DNA of 64,000 nucleotides from Piscinibacter gummiphilus (GTDB lineage Bacteria > Pseudomonadota > Gammaproteobacteria > Burkholderiales > Burkholderiaceae_C). The notes beneath the pieces are model-generated. The model was not told the DNA's origin. It worked only from the letters and a program-made list of their open reading frames with translations, and did not search any database. Both the position numbers and the translations under genes were made by a program. The DNA is taken from positions 4,637,001 through 4,701,000 of the forward strand of contig NZ_CP136336.1 in the NCBI RefSeq assembly GCF_032681285.1. The letters are read 5' to 3'. Below, in pieces: positions 46,979 through 55,710 of this stretch; position 1 is the stretch's first letter, and the number at the start of each line of letters is the position of its first letter.

Positions 46979-48334
46979 ATGAGACTTTCGAAGTCAACGA
47001 TTGCGTGCGCCAGCTCGGCGCTGGTGCTGGCCCTTCTGGCCGGTTGCGGCGGCGGTGGCAAGGGCCACGGCCCCTGCAGCGCGGCAGGCGGTTGCGGCAA
47101 CAACGGGGGCGGCAACGGCGGCCCCAACGCCACCACGATCTCGGCGCAGCCGCAAAACCAGTCGGTGCTGACCGGCGCCACCGCCACCTTCACCGTCACG
47201 GCCACCGGCGCCGACCTGCAATACCAATGGCTGCGCAACGGCGAGGTGATCACCGGCGCCAACGCCGCCAGCTACACCACCCCGCCCGTGACCTACCTCG
47301 ACAACGCCGCGCAGTACAGCGTGGTCGTCGCCGGCAAGCACGGCACGGTGGCGAGCACTGCGGCCTCGCTCACGCTCACGCTGAGCGCCGACCAGCAGAT
47401 CCTCGAAGAGACCCTGCTGGCCACGGACGATTCGTCGTACCGCGTCCGCTGGAACCTCAACTACTCCGGCCCGCAGAACGCCGGCGTCAACTTCGCCTAC
47501 TCGGAACGCAGCAACGTCAGCGCTTCGCCCCTGACCGCAGGGCCGCAGGTCGCCACGCCGACCCTGCCGTTCAACATGACCGCCAGCCTGCCGGTCATCG
47601 CCGCGCGCCCCACCCGCATCCTGAAAGACGGTGTCGTGCTGGTCGTGCCCGGCGTCCAGGAAGCGCGCCGCTACACCTACGTGGGCAGCGGCATCCGCAC
47701 CGAGAGCCTGGCCAGTGATGGCACCACGGTCGCCTACTCGTTCATCCTGAGCGACTTCTCCAAGGTGGCGCTGAGCGGTGCGGTGGCGTCCACCCCGGCC
47801 GAGATGGCGCAGTGGTTCAACTCCTTCTGGTCCAACGCCGCCGTCCTGACCCCGGGCGCGCAATACCTGGCTGGTGCGGCATACACCAAGTACACGTCCA
47901 TCAACGAAGGCGACCGCTACGACGCCTTCGACTGCACCACCGCCACGGTGACGGCCAACATCACCCCCTGCTTCAGCAACATCACGCTGCAGGCGGCGAT
48001 GACCACGGGCATCCCCTCGAACGCCGACGCCCGCACCTACTACCTGGCCGATGGCGTGCTGACCACGGTGGGCGGTGTGCCGGTGTGGGTGGCAAACGCA
48101 CCGCGCCCGGTGGCGGCCACGCTGACCTCCACGGTCACGTACCGCATCTACTTCGAGCTGAACGGCAACGTCTACACCGGCGCACTCACGCGTGACGGCG
48201 CGGTGGTCGGCGGCACCTACTACGTCGCCAACCCGACGGCACCGGCCGTCGAAGACCGCCTGGTCTTCTTCCCGTACCAGATCCGCCTCAACAAGGCGGC
48301 CCACGACAGCCTGAAGAACGCGCTCGCGCTCTGA
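46979..48334 (+). CDS. Lipoprotein with immunoglobulin-like domain
   Basis: A 451-residue protein with a lipobox (ALLAGC) and a Gly/Asn-rich linker. Residues about 52-135 form an Ig-like domain (ISAQPQNQSVLTGATATFTV, then LQYQWLRNGEVITGANAASY), followed by a 300-residue beta-rich region without a known family. Ig-like repeats of this kind occur in surface adhesins and carbohydrate-associated proteins. GAGGGAGG precedes the ATG at 46979. A long GC-rich hairpin without a T-run (about 48347-48375) follows the stop and might serve as terminator. The 231-bp upstream gap, divergent from uvrA, contains a small hairpin (CCCCCGCTTGGGGG). Confidence 0.78.
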   Translation: MRLSKSTIACASSALVLALLAGCGGGGKGHGPCSAAGGCGNNGGGNGGPNATTISAQPQNQSVLTGATATFTVTATGADLQYQWLRNGEVITGANAASYTTPPVTYLDNAAQYSVVVAGKHGTVASTAASLTLTLSADQQILEETLLATDDSSYRVRWNLNYSGPQNAGVNFAYSERSNVSASPLTAGPQVATPTLPFNMTASLPVIAARPTRILKDGVVLVVPGVQEARRYTYVGSGIRTESLASDGTTVAYSFILSDFSKVALSGAVASTPAEMAQWFNSFWSNAAVLTPGAQYLAGAAYTKYTSINEGDRYDAFDCTTATVTANITPCFSNITLQAAMTTGIPSNADARTYYLADGVLTTVGGVPVWVANAPRPVAATLTSTVTYRIYFELNGNVYTGALTRDGAVVGGTYYVANPTAPAVEDRLVFFPYQIRLNKAAHDSLKNALAL

Positions 48335-48477
48335 TCGCCGTCCGCCCGGCCGGCGCCCACCGGGTGCCGGCCGAGGCGTATCAGGGAATCCACTTCCCTG
48401 CCGCGTGGTGCATGTCACGCGCCGCCGACCACAATACGGCTCGATTTGAACCATCGTGCCACGTGGCCCCGCGGAAC

Positions 48478-49998
48478 ATGCCTGACACCCTGCAGCAACT
48501 GCTTTCCACCGGCGCCGACGGCGCCATCGCCATCTCGGCCCCGGGCCGCACGGCCCTCAGCTACCGCGATCTGCGCGCCCTTGTGCAGACCACGCTCGCG
48601 AGCCTCAACGCCCTGGGCGTGGGTCGCAACGACCGGGTGGGCATCGTGCTCAACAACGGCCCCGAGATGGCCACCTGCTACATGGCCTGTGCCTCGGGCA
48701 CGACCAGCGCACCGCTCAACCCGGCCTACCGTGCCGACGAGTTCGAGTTCTACCTCTCCGACCTGAACGCCAAGGCGCTGATCGTCGAGCAAGGCAGCAC
48801 CTCGCCGGCCATCGACGTGGCCAAGAAGCTCGGCGTGCGCGTGCTCGACCTCGTGGTGCCGGCCGGCGCCCCGGCGGGCCAGTTCACGCTGCAGCCGCGC
48901 GACGCCGGCTCGGCCACGTCGACCACGAACGGCGGCTACAGCCAGCCGGAAGACGTGGGCATGGTGTTGCACACCTCGGGCACCACCTCGCGGCCGAAGA
49001 TCGTGCCGCTGTCGGTGGCCAACCTGTGCGCGTCGGCGAAGAACATCCGCACCACGCTGCAGTTCACTCCGAACGACGTGGGCCTGAACATCATGCCGCT
49101 CTTCCACATCCACGGCCTCATCGCCGGGGTGCTGGCGCCGCTGTCGGCCGGCTCGCAGGTCTTCTGCACGCCGGGCTTCAACGCGCTCAAGTTCTTCGCG
49201 TGGATGGACGAGGCCAAGCCCACCTGGTACACCGCCGTGCCCACCATGCACCAGGCCATCATCGGCCGCGCCAAGGGCAACCTCGACGTGATCGCGCGCC
49301 ACCCGCTGCGCTTCCTGCGCTCGAGCTCGTCGTCGATGCCGCCGCAGGTCATCAAGGAGTTGGAAGAGATCTTCAAGGCCCCGCTGATCGAGGCCTACGG
49401 CATGACCGAGGCCACGCACCAGATGGCCTCGAACCCGCTGCCGCCGCTGCCGCGCAAGCCCGGCAGCGTGGGCCTGCCCGCGGGCCCCGAGGTGCAAATC
49501 ATGGGTGAAGACGGCAAGCTCGTCGGCCCGGGCGAGATCGGCGAGATCGTCATCAAGGGCCCCAACGTGACGCTCGGCTACGAGAACAACCCCAAGGCCA
49601 ACGCCGAGGGTTACTTGAACGGCTGGTTCCGCACCGGCGACCAGGGCACGAAAGACGCCGACGGCTACATCAGCCTCACCGGCCGCCTGAAGGAGATCAT
49701 CAACCGCGGCGGCGAGAAGGTGAGCCCGCGCGAGGTCGACGAGATCCTGATGGACCACCCGGCCGTCAACCAGGTGGTCTGCTTCGGCATGCCCCACCCC
49801 AAGCTCGGCGAAGAAGTGGCCGCGGTGGTGGTGCTGAAGGAAGGCCAGACCGCTACCGAACGTGAATTGCAGGACTTCGTGGGCACACGCGCCGCGGAGT
49901 TCAAGGTGCCGAAGAAGATCCTCTTCATGGAAGAAATTCCCAAGGGGGCGACCGGCAAGCTGCAACGCATAGGCCTGGCCCAGAAGCTCGGCCTCTGA
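48478..49998 (+). CDS. Oxalyl-CoA synthetase-like AMP-forming acyl-CoA ligase
   Basis: A 506-residue ANL-superfamily ligase. The P-loop is TSGTTSRPKI, the A5 motif EAYGMTEATHQM, A7 RTGDQG, A8 GRLKEIINRGGEK and the C-terminal lysine motif PKGATGKLQR. The middle (PLFHIHGLIAG, then TWYTAVPTMHQ, SNPLPPLPRKPGS) matches plant AAE3/yeast Pcs60 oxalyl-CoA synthetases closely, from memory of that family. Function as an oxalate or related short dicarboxylate CoA ligase is therefore likely but unproven. It heads a gene set with a tripartite tricarboxylate transporter, which would supply the acid. Confidence 0.87.
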   Translation: MPDTLQQLLSTGADGAIAISAPGRTALSYRDLRALVQTTLASLNALGVGRNDRVGIVLNNGPEMATCYMACASGTTSAPLNPAYRADEFEFYLSDLNAKALIVEQGSTSPAIDVAKKLGVRVLDLVVPAGAPAGQFTLQPRDAGSATSTTNGGYSQPEDVGMVLHTSGTTSRPKIVPLSVANLCASAKNIRTTLQFTPNDVGLNIMPLFHIHGLIAGVLAPLSAGSQVFCTPGFNALKFFAWMDEAKPTWYTAVPTMHQAIIGRAKGNLDVIARHPLRFLRSSSSSMPPQVIKELEEIFKAPLIEAYGMTEATHQMASNPLPPLPRKPGSVGLPAGPEVQIMGEDGKLVGPGEIGEIVIKGPNVTLGYENNPKANAEGYLNGWFRTGDQGTKDADGYISLTGRLKEIINRGGEKVSPREVDEILMDHPAVNQVVCFGMPHPKLGEEVAAVVVLKEGQTATERELQDFVGTRAAEFKVPKKILFMEEIPKGATGKLQRIGLAQKLGL

Positions 49999-50052
49999 CC
50001 CACCGACGGCGCCCGGTCCACGGCGTCACTCCGACACACGAAGAGGAACGCT

Positions 50053-51048
50053 GTGAAGACAACACTTTGCCTGACCCTCCTGGCCGCGGCCTGTGCCGTG
50101 GCGGCCCCGCCCGCCTTCGCCTGGGAACCCACCAAGCCCATCGAGTTCGTGGTGCCCGCGGGCACCGGCGGCGGCGCCGACCAGATGGCGCGCTTCATCC
50201 AGGGTGTGGCGGCGAAGAACAAGCTCACCGCGCAGCCCATCGTCGTCGTCAACAAGGCCGGCGGTGCCGGCGCCGAAGGCTTTCTCGACGTGAAGGGCGA
50301 CAAGGGCAACGCGCACAAGATCGTCATCACGCTGTCGAACCTCTTCACCACGCCGCTGGCCACCGGCGTGCCCTTCAACTGGCGCGACCTCACGCCGGTG
50401 TCGATGCTGGCGCTCGACAACTTCATCCTGTGGGTGAACGCCGAGTCGCCCTACAAGACGCCGAAGGAATACCTCGCCGCCGTGAAGGCCCAGCCCGACA
50501 AGACCTTCAAGATGGGCGGCACCGGCTCCAAGCAGGAAGACCAGATCATCACCGTGCTGATGGAGAAGACCGCCGGCAAGAAGATGACCTACATCCCGCT
50601 CAAGGGCGGTGGCGACGTGGCGGTGCAGCTCGTGGGCAAGCACATCGACTCCACCGTCAACAACCCCATCGAAGCCGAGTCGCACTGGCGCTCGGGCGCG
50701 CTGCGCCCGCTGTGCGTGATGGACAAGAAGCCGCTAGCCTACCCCGCCAAGGTCACCGCCACCCAGTCGTGGCAGGACGTGCCCACCTGCACCTCGGCCG
50801 GCCTGCCGGTCGACTACCTGATGCTGCGCGGTGTGTTCATGCCGCCCGGCGTCACGCCCGACCAGGTGAAGTACTACGTCGACCTGTTCCAGAAAGTGCG
50901 TGCCTTGCCGGAGTGGAAGACCTTCATGGAAAAAGGCGCGTTCACGCAGACCGTCATGAGCGGCCCCGAGTTCGTCGACTGGCTCGGCAAGAACGAGCAA
51001 CTGCACCGCGTGTTGATGAAGGAAGCCGGGTTCCTGGCCACGAACTGA
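50053..51048 (+). CDS. TctC-type periplasmic substrate-binding protein
   Basis: A 331-residue receptor with signal peptide (about residues 1-23, ending AFAWEP). It carries the family motif FVVPAGTGGGADQMARF with the carboxylate-binding glycine loop, VVNKAGGAGAEGF and PLKGGGDVAVQLVGKHID. It delivers a carboxylate to the membrane pair TctA/TctB encoded next. The start is GTG at 50053 with AGAGGAACG upstream. It is 54 bp downstream of the ligase gene, consistent with one operon, and 43 bp upstream of tctB. Confidence 0.92.
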   Translation: MKTTLCLTLLAAACAVAAPPAFAWEPTKPIEFVVPAGTGGGADQMARFIQGVAAKNKLTAQPIVVVNKAGGAGAEGFLDVKGDKGNAHKIVITLSNLFTTPLATGVPFNWRDLTPVSMLALDNFILWVNAESPYKTPKEYLAAVKAQPDKTFKMGGTGSKQEDQIITVLMEKTAGKKMTYIPLKGGGDVAVQLVGKHIDSTVNNPIEAESHWRSGALRPLCVMDKKPLAYPAKVTATQSWQDVPTCTSAGLPVDYLMLRGVFMPPGVTPDQVKYYVDLFQKVRALPEWKTFMEKGAFTQTVMSGPEFVDWLGKNEQLHRVLMKEAGFLATN

Positions 51049-51091
51049 TCGCAAGCGCCAGCCGGCTTGGGCGGAAAGGGAGAAAGGGAAC

Positions 51092-51592
51092 ATGGATTCA
51101 GAACACCAAAAACCCGGCCCCAGCACCCGCGGCCCCGAGCTGGCGCTGGCCGGCTTCCTCATGGTGCTGGCCGGCTTCGTGATCGTCGACAGCGTGCGCA
51201 CCGGCATCGGCTGGGGCGACGACGGGCCGAAGTCGGGCTACTTCCCCTTCCGCATCGGCCTGCTCCTGCTGGGCGCGAGCGGCTGGGTGTTCGTGACCAC
51301 GCTGCTCAAGTGGCGCGAGACGCACCCGCTCTTCGCCGAGCGCTCGCAACTCGCCACCGTGATGGCGATGTTGATCCCGATGGTGGTGTACGTGGGCGGC
51401 ATCGCCTTCCTCGGCCTCTACGTGTCGTCGCTGGTGCTCATCGGCTACTTCATGCGCCGCTACGGCAGGTTCGGCTGGCCACTTACCGCGGCGGTGTCGG
51501 TGGGGGTGCCGCTCGTGTTCTTCCTGGTCTTCGAACGCTGGTTCCTCGTGCCGCTGCCCAAGGGCCCGATCGAACGCCTCCTGGGCTTCTGA
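51092..51592 (+). CDS. TctB-type small membrane subunit of tripartite tricarboxylate transporter
   Basis: A 166-residue protein with four predicted membrane helices: ALAGFLMVLAGFVIV, FPFRIGLLLLGASGWVF, VMAMLIPMVVYVGGIAFLG and WPLTAAVSVGVPLVFFLVF. The GPKSGYFPFRIG motif between helices one and two is typical of TctB. TctB helps TctA import carboxylates using the proton/sodium gradient. Its TGA is followed by one base and then the ATG of tctA. Confidence 0.88.
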   Translation: MDSEHQKPGPSTRGPELALAGFLMVLAGFVIVDSVRTGIGWGDDGPKSGYFPFRIGLLLLGASGWVFVTTLLKWRETHPLFAERSQLATVMAMLIPMVVYVGGIAFLGLYVSSLVLIGYFMRRYGRFGWPLTAAVSVGVPLVFFLVFERWFLVPLPKGPIERLLGF

Positions 51593-51593
51593 C

Positions 51594-53099
51594 ATGGAAG
51601 AACTCTCGAACCTGCTCAACGGCTTCGCGGTCGCGATGACCGTGCCCAACCTCGGCTACATGCTGATCGGCATCACGCTCGGCGTGCTGATCGGCGTGCT
51701 GCCCGGCCTGGGCGGCGCCAACGGCATCGCCATCCTGCTGCCGCTCACCTTCAGCATGAACCCCACGTCGGCCATCATCATGCTGTCGTGCATCTACTGG
51801 GGTGCGCTCTTCGGCGGGGCGATCACCTCCATCCTCTTCAACATCCCCGGCGAACCCTGGTCGGTGGCCACCACCTTCGACGGCTACCCGATGGCGCAGA
51901 AGGGCCAGGCGGCGCAGGCGTTGACGGCAGCCTTCACCTCGTCGTTCGTCGGCGCCCTCTTCGCCGTGCTGCTCATCACCTTCCTTGCACCGCTGCTCGC
52001 CAAGTTCGCTCTGAAGTTCGGCCCTGCCGAGTTCTTCGCGGTGCAGCTGCTCACCTTCTGCAGCTTCGTCGGCATGAGCAAGGAGCCGCCCGCGAAGGTG
52101 ATCGCGGCCATGATGCTCGGCTTCGCGCTCGCCGCCGTCGGCATGGACACCGTGACCGGCCAGCTGCGCATGACCTACGGCCAGCCCGAGCTGCTCAAGG
52201 GCTTCGACTTCCTGATCGCGGTGATCGGCCTCTTCGGCATCGGCGAGATCCTGCTCACGATGGAAGAAGGCCTTGCGTTCAAGGGCAAGACGGCGCGCAT
52301 CAACCTCAAGGTCGTGTTCGAGACCTGGGCCACGCTGCCTCGCTACTGGCTCACCTTCCTGCGCTCCACCGCCATCGGCTGCTGGATGGGCATCACGCCG
52401 GGCGGCGCCACGCCGGCGTCGTTCATGAGCTACGGCATGGCGCGGCGCATGTCGAAAGACCCGCAGGGCTTTGGCAAGGGCAACCTCGAAGGCGTGATCG
52501 CGCCCGAAACCGCGGCGCACGCGGCCGGCACCTCGGCGCTCCTGCCCATGCTCACGCTCGGCATCCCCGGCTCGCCCACCGCGGCGGTGCTGCTGGGTGG
52601 CCTGATGATCTGGGGCCTGCAACCCGGGCCCATGCTCTTCGTCGAGCACAAGGACTTCGTCTGGGGCCTGATCGCCTCGATGTACACCGGCAACATCGTC
52701 GGCCTGCTGGTCGTGCTCACCACCGTGCCCTTCTGGGCCGGCTTCCTGCGCATCCCGTTCTCCGTCATCGCGCCGGTGATCGTGGTCATCTGCGCGATCG
52801 GCGCCTACACGGTGCACAGTTCGATGTTCGACGTGATCATGATGATGGTGTTCGGCGTGCTCGGTTATCTCTTCAAGAAACTCAAATACCCGCTGGCCCC
52901 GCTGGTGCTGGCGCTCGTGCTCGGCGACATGGCCGAAGCGAGCTTCCGCCAGGCGATGCTGCTGTCGCAGGGCAGCCTGTCGATCTTCTGGGCCAACCCG
53001 CTCGTCGGCAGCATCGCCGGCCTCGCGGTCGCCCTGCTGCTGTGGCCGCTGCTCGGTTCGGCCCGCGGCTACTTCAAGCCCAAGGAGGCGGTGGCATGA
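51594..53099 (+). CDS. TctA-type large membrane subunit of tripartite tricarboxylate transporter
   Basis: A 501-residue permease with about twelve membrane helices. The two conserved glycine motifs are present: [20 protein letters not shown] in the N-terminal half and the inverted partner in GTSALLPMLTLGIPGSPTAAV. AITSILFNIPGEPWS and APETAAHAAGTSA are further TctA signatures. It forms the pore for carboxylate uptake with TctB and TctC. Its stop overlaps the next start as ATGA (53096-53099). Confidence 0.93.
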   Translation: MEELSNLLNGFAVAMTVPNLGYMLIGITLGVLIGVLPGLGGANGIAILLPLTFSMNPTSAIIMLSCIYWGALFGGAITSILFNIPGEPWSVATTFDGYPMAQKGQAAQALTAAFTSSFVGALFAVLLITFLAPLLAKFALKFGPAEFFAVQLLTFCSFVGMSKEPPAKVIAAMMLGFALAAVGMDTVTGQLRMTYGQPELLKGFDFLIAVIGLFGIGEILLTMEEGLAFKGKTARINLKVVFETWATLPRYWLTFLRSTAIGCWMGITPGGATPASFMSYGMARRMSKDPQGFGKGNLEGVIAPETAAHAAGTSALLPMLTLGIPGSPTAAVLLGGLMIWGLQPGPMLFVEHKDFVWGLIASMYTGNIVGLLVVLTTVPFWAGFLRIPFSVIAPVIVVICAIGAYTVHSSMFDVIMMMVFGVLGYLFKKLKYPLAPLVLALVLGDMAEASFRQAMLLSQGSLSIFWANPLVGSIAGLAVALLLWPLLGSARGYFKPKEAVA

Positions 53100-54106
53100 A
53101 GATCGCCATCGTCGGCGCGGGGGCCATCGGCGGCTACCTCGGCGCGAAGCTGTCGCTGGCCGGTGAAGACGTCACCTTCATCGCTCGCAACAAGAACCTC
53201 GCGGCGATCAACGCCAACGGCTTCAAGCTGATCACCGAAGACGGCAGCGAGCAGCACGCCGCCACGGTGCGTGCCGTGCAGGCGATGGCCGACGCCGGCC
53301 CGCAGGACGCGGTGCTGCTCACGGTGAAGGCGCATCAGTTGAAGGACCTGCTGCCCGAGCTGCGCGCCCTCTTCGGGCCCGAGACGATGGTCGTCACGAT
53401 GATCAACGGCCTGCCGTGGTGGTACTTCCACAAGCTTGCCGGCCCCTACGAAGGCCGCCAGCTGGAAAGCGTGGACCCGGGCGGCGTGATCGCGCAGCAC
53501 ATCGAGCCCGAGCGCGTGATCGGCAGCGTGGTCTACCCCGCGGCCGAGCTCGTGGCGCCCGGCGTGGTGAAGGTGATCGAAGGCAACCGCTTCACCTTGG
53601 GTGAGCCCGATGGCAGCCGCAGCCCGCGCATCGAGGCGCTGTCGCAGGCGATGATGAAAGCCGGCTTCAAGGCGCCGGTCAGCAAGGACATTCGCGGAGA
53701 GATCTGGGTGAAGCTGTGGGGCAACCTGAGCTTCAACCCGATCAGCGCGCTGACGCATGCCACGCTGCAGGACATCTGCCGAGATGCGGGCACCCGGGAG
53801 CTGGCGGCGAACATGATGCGCGAGGCGCAGACGCTCGGGGAGAAGCTCGGGGTGGAGTTCAAGATCTCGCTCGACAAGCGGATCGCGGGCGCCGAAGCGG
53901 TGGGGGCGCACAAGACGTCGATGCTGCAGGACGTCGAGGCGGGGCGTGCGCTCGAGCTGGAGGCGTTGGTGGGCAGCGTGCGGGAGTTGGGGCGCATCAC
54001 GGGGACGGCGACGCCGACGATCGATGCGGTCTATGCGCTTGCTCGGTTGCTTGGGAAGACGCTTGTTGAGGCGAAGGGGCGGCTGGCTGTGCAGCCTGCG
54101 GCTTGA
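53096..54106 (+). CDS. 2-dehydropantoate 2-reductase (ketopantoate reductase)-family protein
   Basis: A 336-residue NADPH-dependent dehydrogenase. The N-terminal Rossmann motif is KIAIVGAGAIGGYLGAKLS, followed by VLLTVKAHQLKDLL with the conserved Lys of the active site, MINGLPWWYF, and a C-terminal helical domain with the Lys/Asn/Ser/Glu set (EIWVKLWGNLSFNPISALT). Family members reduce 2-keto acids; ketopantoate is the reference substrate. Location behind a TTT transporter and coupling to tctA by ATGA (with AAGGAGG upstream) suggest it acts on the imported acid or a derivative rather than in pantothenate synthesis (inference). Confidence 0.88.
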   Translation: MKIAIVGAGAIGGYLGAKLSLAGEDVTFIARNKNLAAINANGFKLITEDGSEQHAATVRAVQAMADAGPQDAVLLTVKAHQLKDLLPELRALFGPETMVVTMINGLPWWYFHKLAGPYEGRQLESVDPGGVIAQHIEPERVIGSVVYPAAELVAPGVVKVIEGNRFTLGEPDGSRSPRIEALSQAMMKAGFKAPVSKDIRGEIWVKLWGNLSFNPISALTHATLQDICRDAGTRELAANMMREAQTLGEKLGVEFKISLDKRIAGAEAVGAHKTSMLQDVEAGRALELEALVGSVRELGRITGTATPTIDAVYALARLLGKTLVEAKGRLAVQPAA

Positions 54107-54118
54107 TTCGTTTTTCAC

Positions 54119-54764
54119 TGCGTGGCGGCATGCCGGGTCTCGGCCCGGCGGCCGAGTTACTTCTTTTGCTTCGCCAAAAGAAGTAACCAAGAAAAGGCGA
54201 CCCGACGGTGGCGGTCCGGCCGGAGGCCGGACTGCTCTGCGGTGCTCGGTCTTGAGGGGTCGGGCAGAACTCGCTACGCGGCCGGTGGCCGCTGCGCTCA
54301 AACAGCTGCCCGAAGTCAGTTCACGAACGCGCTGACGCGCGCCCCCTCAAGCCCTGCGCTCCTCGACGCCACCCACGGGTAGCCTTACGGCTCGCTTCGC
54401 ATCGCCTCCAAGGTAGGAGCGCCTTGCGCCCCACCCATCAAGCACGAGGCGAAGCGAGCCGAGAGTACGAGGCCCGCGAAGCGGGCGAGGGTATCCCGGG
54501 GCCCTTGAGAGCCGTCGAGCAGCGCAGGGCTTGGGGTGGCGTGCGAAGCACGCTTCGTCGTCTGACTTCGGGCAGCTGTTTGAACGTAGCGAGCGAAGCT
54601 CGCGGAGTGAGTTCTGCCCGACACCCCAAGACCGAGCAGCGCAGAGAAGTCGGCCCTAGGCCGACCGGCGAACGGGGTGCCTTTTCTTTTGGTTCCTTTT
54701 CTTTGGGCAAGCAAAGAAAAGGGACTCGCCCGCCGGGGCGAAATCCCGGCAAAGCCGCCACGCA
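54119..54764. repeat. Large structured inverted repeat, non-coding
   Basis: The 662-bp gap between the reductase and the FAH-family gene is filled by an imperfect inverted repeat. The left arm (about 54119-54367) matches the reverse complement of the right arm (about 54514-54764), sharing blocks such as GCGTGGCGGC, TCGGTCTTG, TCGGGCAGAACTC, AAACAGCTGCCCGAAGTCAG and AAGCCCTGCGCT. Each arm contains a long stem: left 54157-54168 with 54175-54186 (12 bp, loop CTTCGC); right 54695-54705 with 54712-54722 (11 bp). The two stems differ in sequence but remain paired. Short open frames in it are mirror images of each other and not genes. A dispersed intergenic element of Burkholderiales is likely; no transposase is present. 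Confidence 0.85.
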
Positions 54765-54768
54765 GCGA

Positions 54769-55536
54769 TCACCCGTAGAGATTCTTCAACACCCCAATCC
54801 CCTCAATCTCCACCTCGACCTCCGTCCCCGCCTTCATCGGCAGCACCCCCAGCGAGGTCCCGCACAAGATCACGTCCCCCGGCAGCAGCGTCATGTCGAA
54901 CGACAACCGAGACACCAGCTCCGCGGGCGAAAAGATCATGTCGCTCAGCGGGAAGTTCTGCCGCTCCCGCCCGCCAACACGTGTGCGCAGCACCGCCTCC
55001 CGCCAATCGAAGTCGGTCTCCACAACCGGCCCGAACGCCCCAAACCCATCAAAACTCTTCGCCCGAGCCCACTGCGGAAAGCTCGGATCACGCCCAATCA
55101 GCTCCATCGCCGTCACATCATTGGCACAGCTGTAGCCGAAGATGCACGAGGGCGCCTCCGCCACGCTGACGCCGCGCGCCGTCTTGCCGATCACGATGGC
55201 CAGCTCGCCCTCATAGGCCACTCGCCCGTCGTACCCCCTCGGCACCGGAATCCCCTGCCCATGCGCAGCCGCACTCGACACGGCCTTCAGGAAGTACAGC
55301 GGCTCGGCCGGCACCGCCCACCCGTTCTTCTCGGCCGCGGCGTGGAAGTTGTTCCACAGCCCGACGATCTTGCCCGGCACGCAGGGCGTGAGCCATTCCA
55401 CCTGCGCCAGCGGCACACGCTGGCCGGTGGGCGCCGAGTCGCCGAAGAGATCGCCCTCGTGCACCAGCACCTCGTCGCCCTGCAAAACGCCGAACGCCTC
55501 GGCGCCACCCGGCCCGCGAAACCGCATCCACTTCAT
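54769..55536 (-). CDS. Fumarylacetoacetate hydrolase (FAH)-family protein
   Basis: A 255-residue enzyme of the FAH/isomerase superfamily. The catalytic core shows KIVGLWNNFHAAAEK, YFLKAVSSAAAHGQ, the metal-ligand motif YEGELAIVIGKTARGVS and YSCANDVTAMEL, and a C-terminal DVILCGTSLGVLPMKAGTEV. Family members hydrolyse or isomerise 2-keto acids with beta-dicarbonyl groups using Mg2+ or Mn2+. The specific substrate is unknown. The ATG at 55536 follows AAAGG eight bases upstream. Its end runs directly into the large inverted repeat. Confidence 0.9.
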   Translation of the reverse strand: MKWMRFRGPGGAEAFGVLQGDEVLVHEGDLFGDSAPTGQRVPLAQVEWLTPCVPGKIVGLWNNFHAAAEKNGWAVPAEPLYFLKAVSSAAAHGQGIPVPRGYDGRVAYEGELAIVIGKTARGVSVAEAPSCIFGYSCANDVTAMELIGRDPSFPQWARAKSFDGFGAFGPVVETDFDWREAVLRTRVGGRERQNFPLSDMIFSPAELVSRLSFDMTLLPGDVILCGTSLGVLPMKAGTEVEVEIEGIGVLKNLYG

Positions 55537-55710
55537 CGCACACGCCTTTCGTGACCGAAACCGGAGGATTCTCAGGCGGCGAGCGCCAACTTTGCACCGG
55601 CACTTTCTCTGATCGCACGGGCGTTCACCGCACAACCTGTACGTAGTTGCACTGGTGGGAGGTCGCCATCACTGCATAACATCGCCCCCACTCTTACCGG
55701 AGGGTCTGAT

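Noticed and set aside
54122..54761. Short open frames (about 86 to 109 codons) in the inverted repeat
   Set aside because: They are reverse-complement relatives of each other within a structured repeat; no ribosome sites and no protein family.
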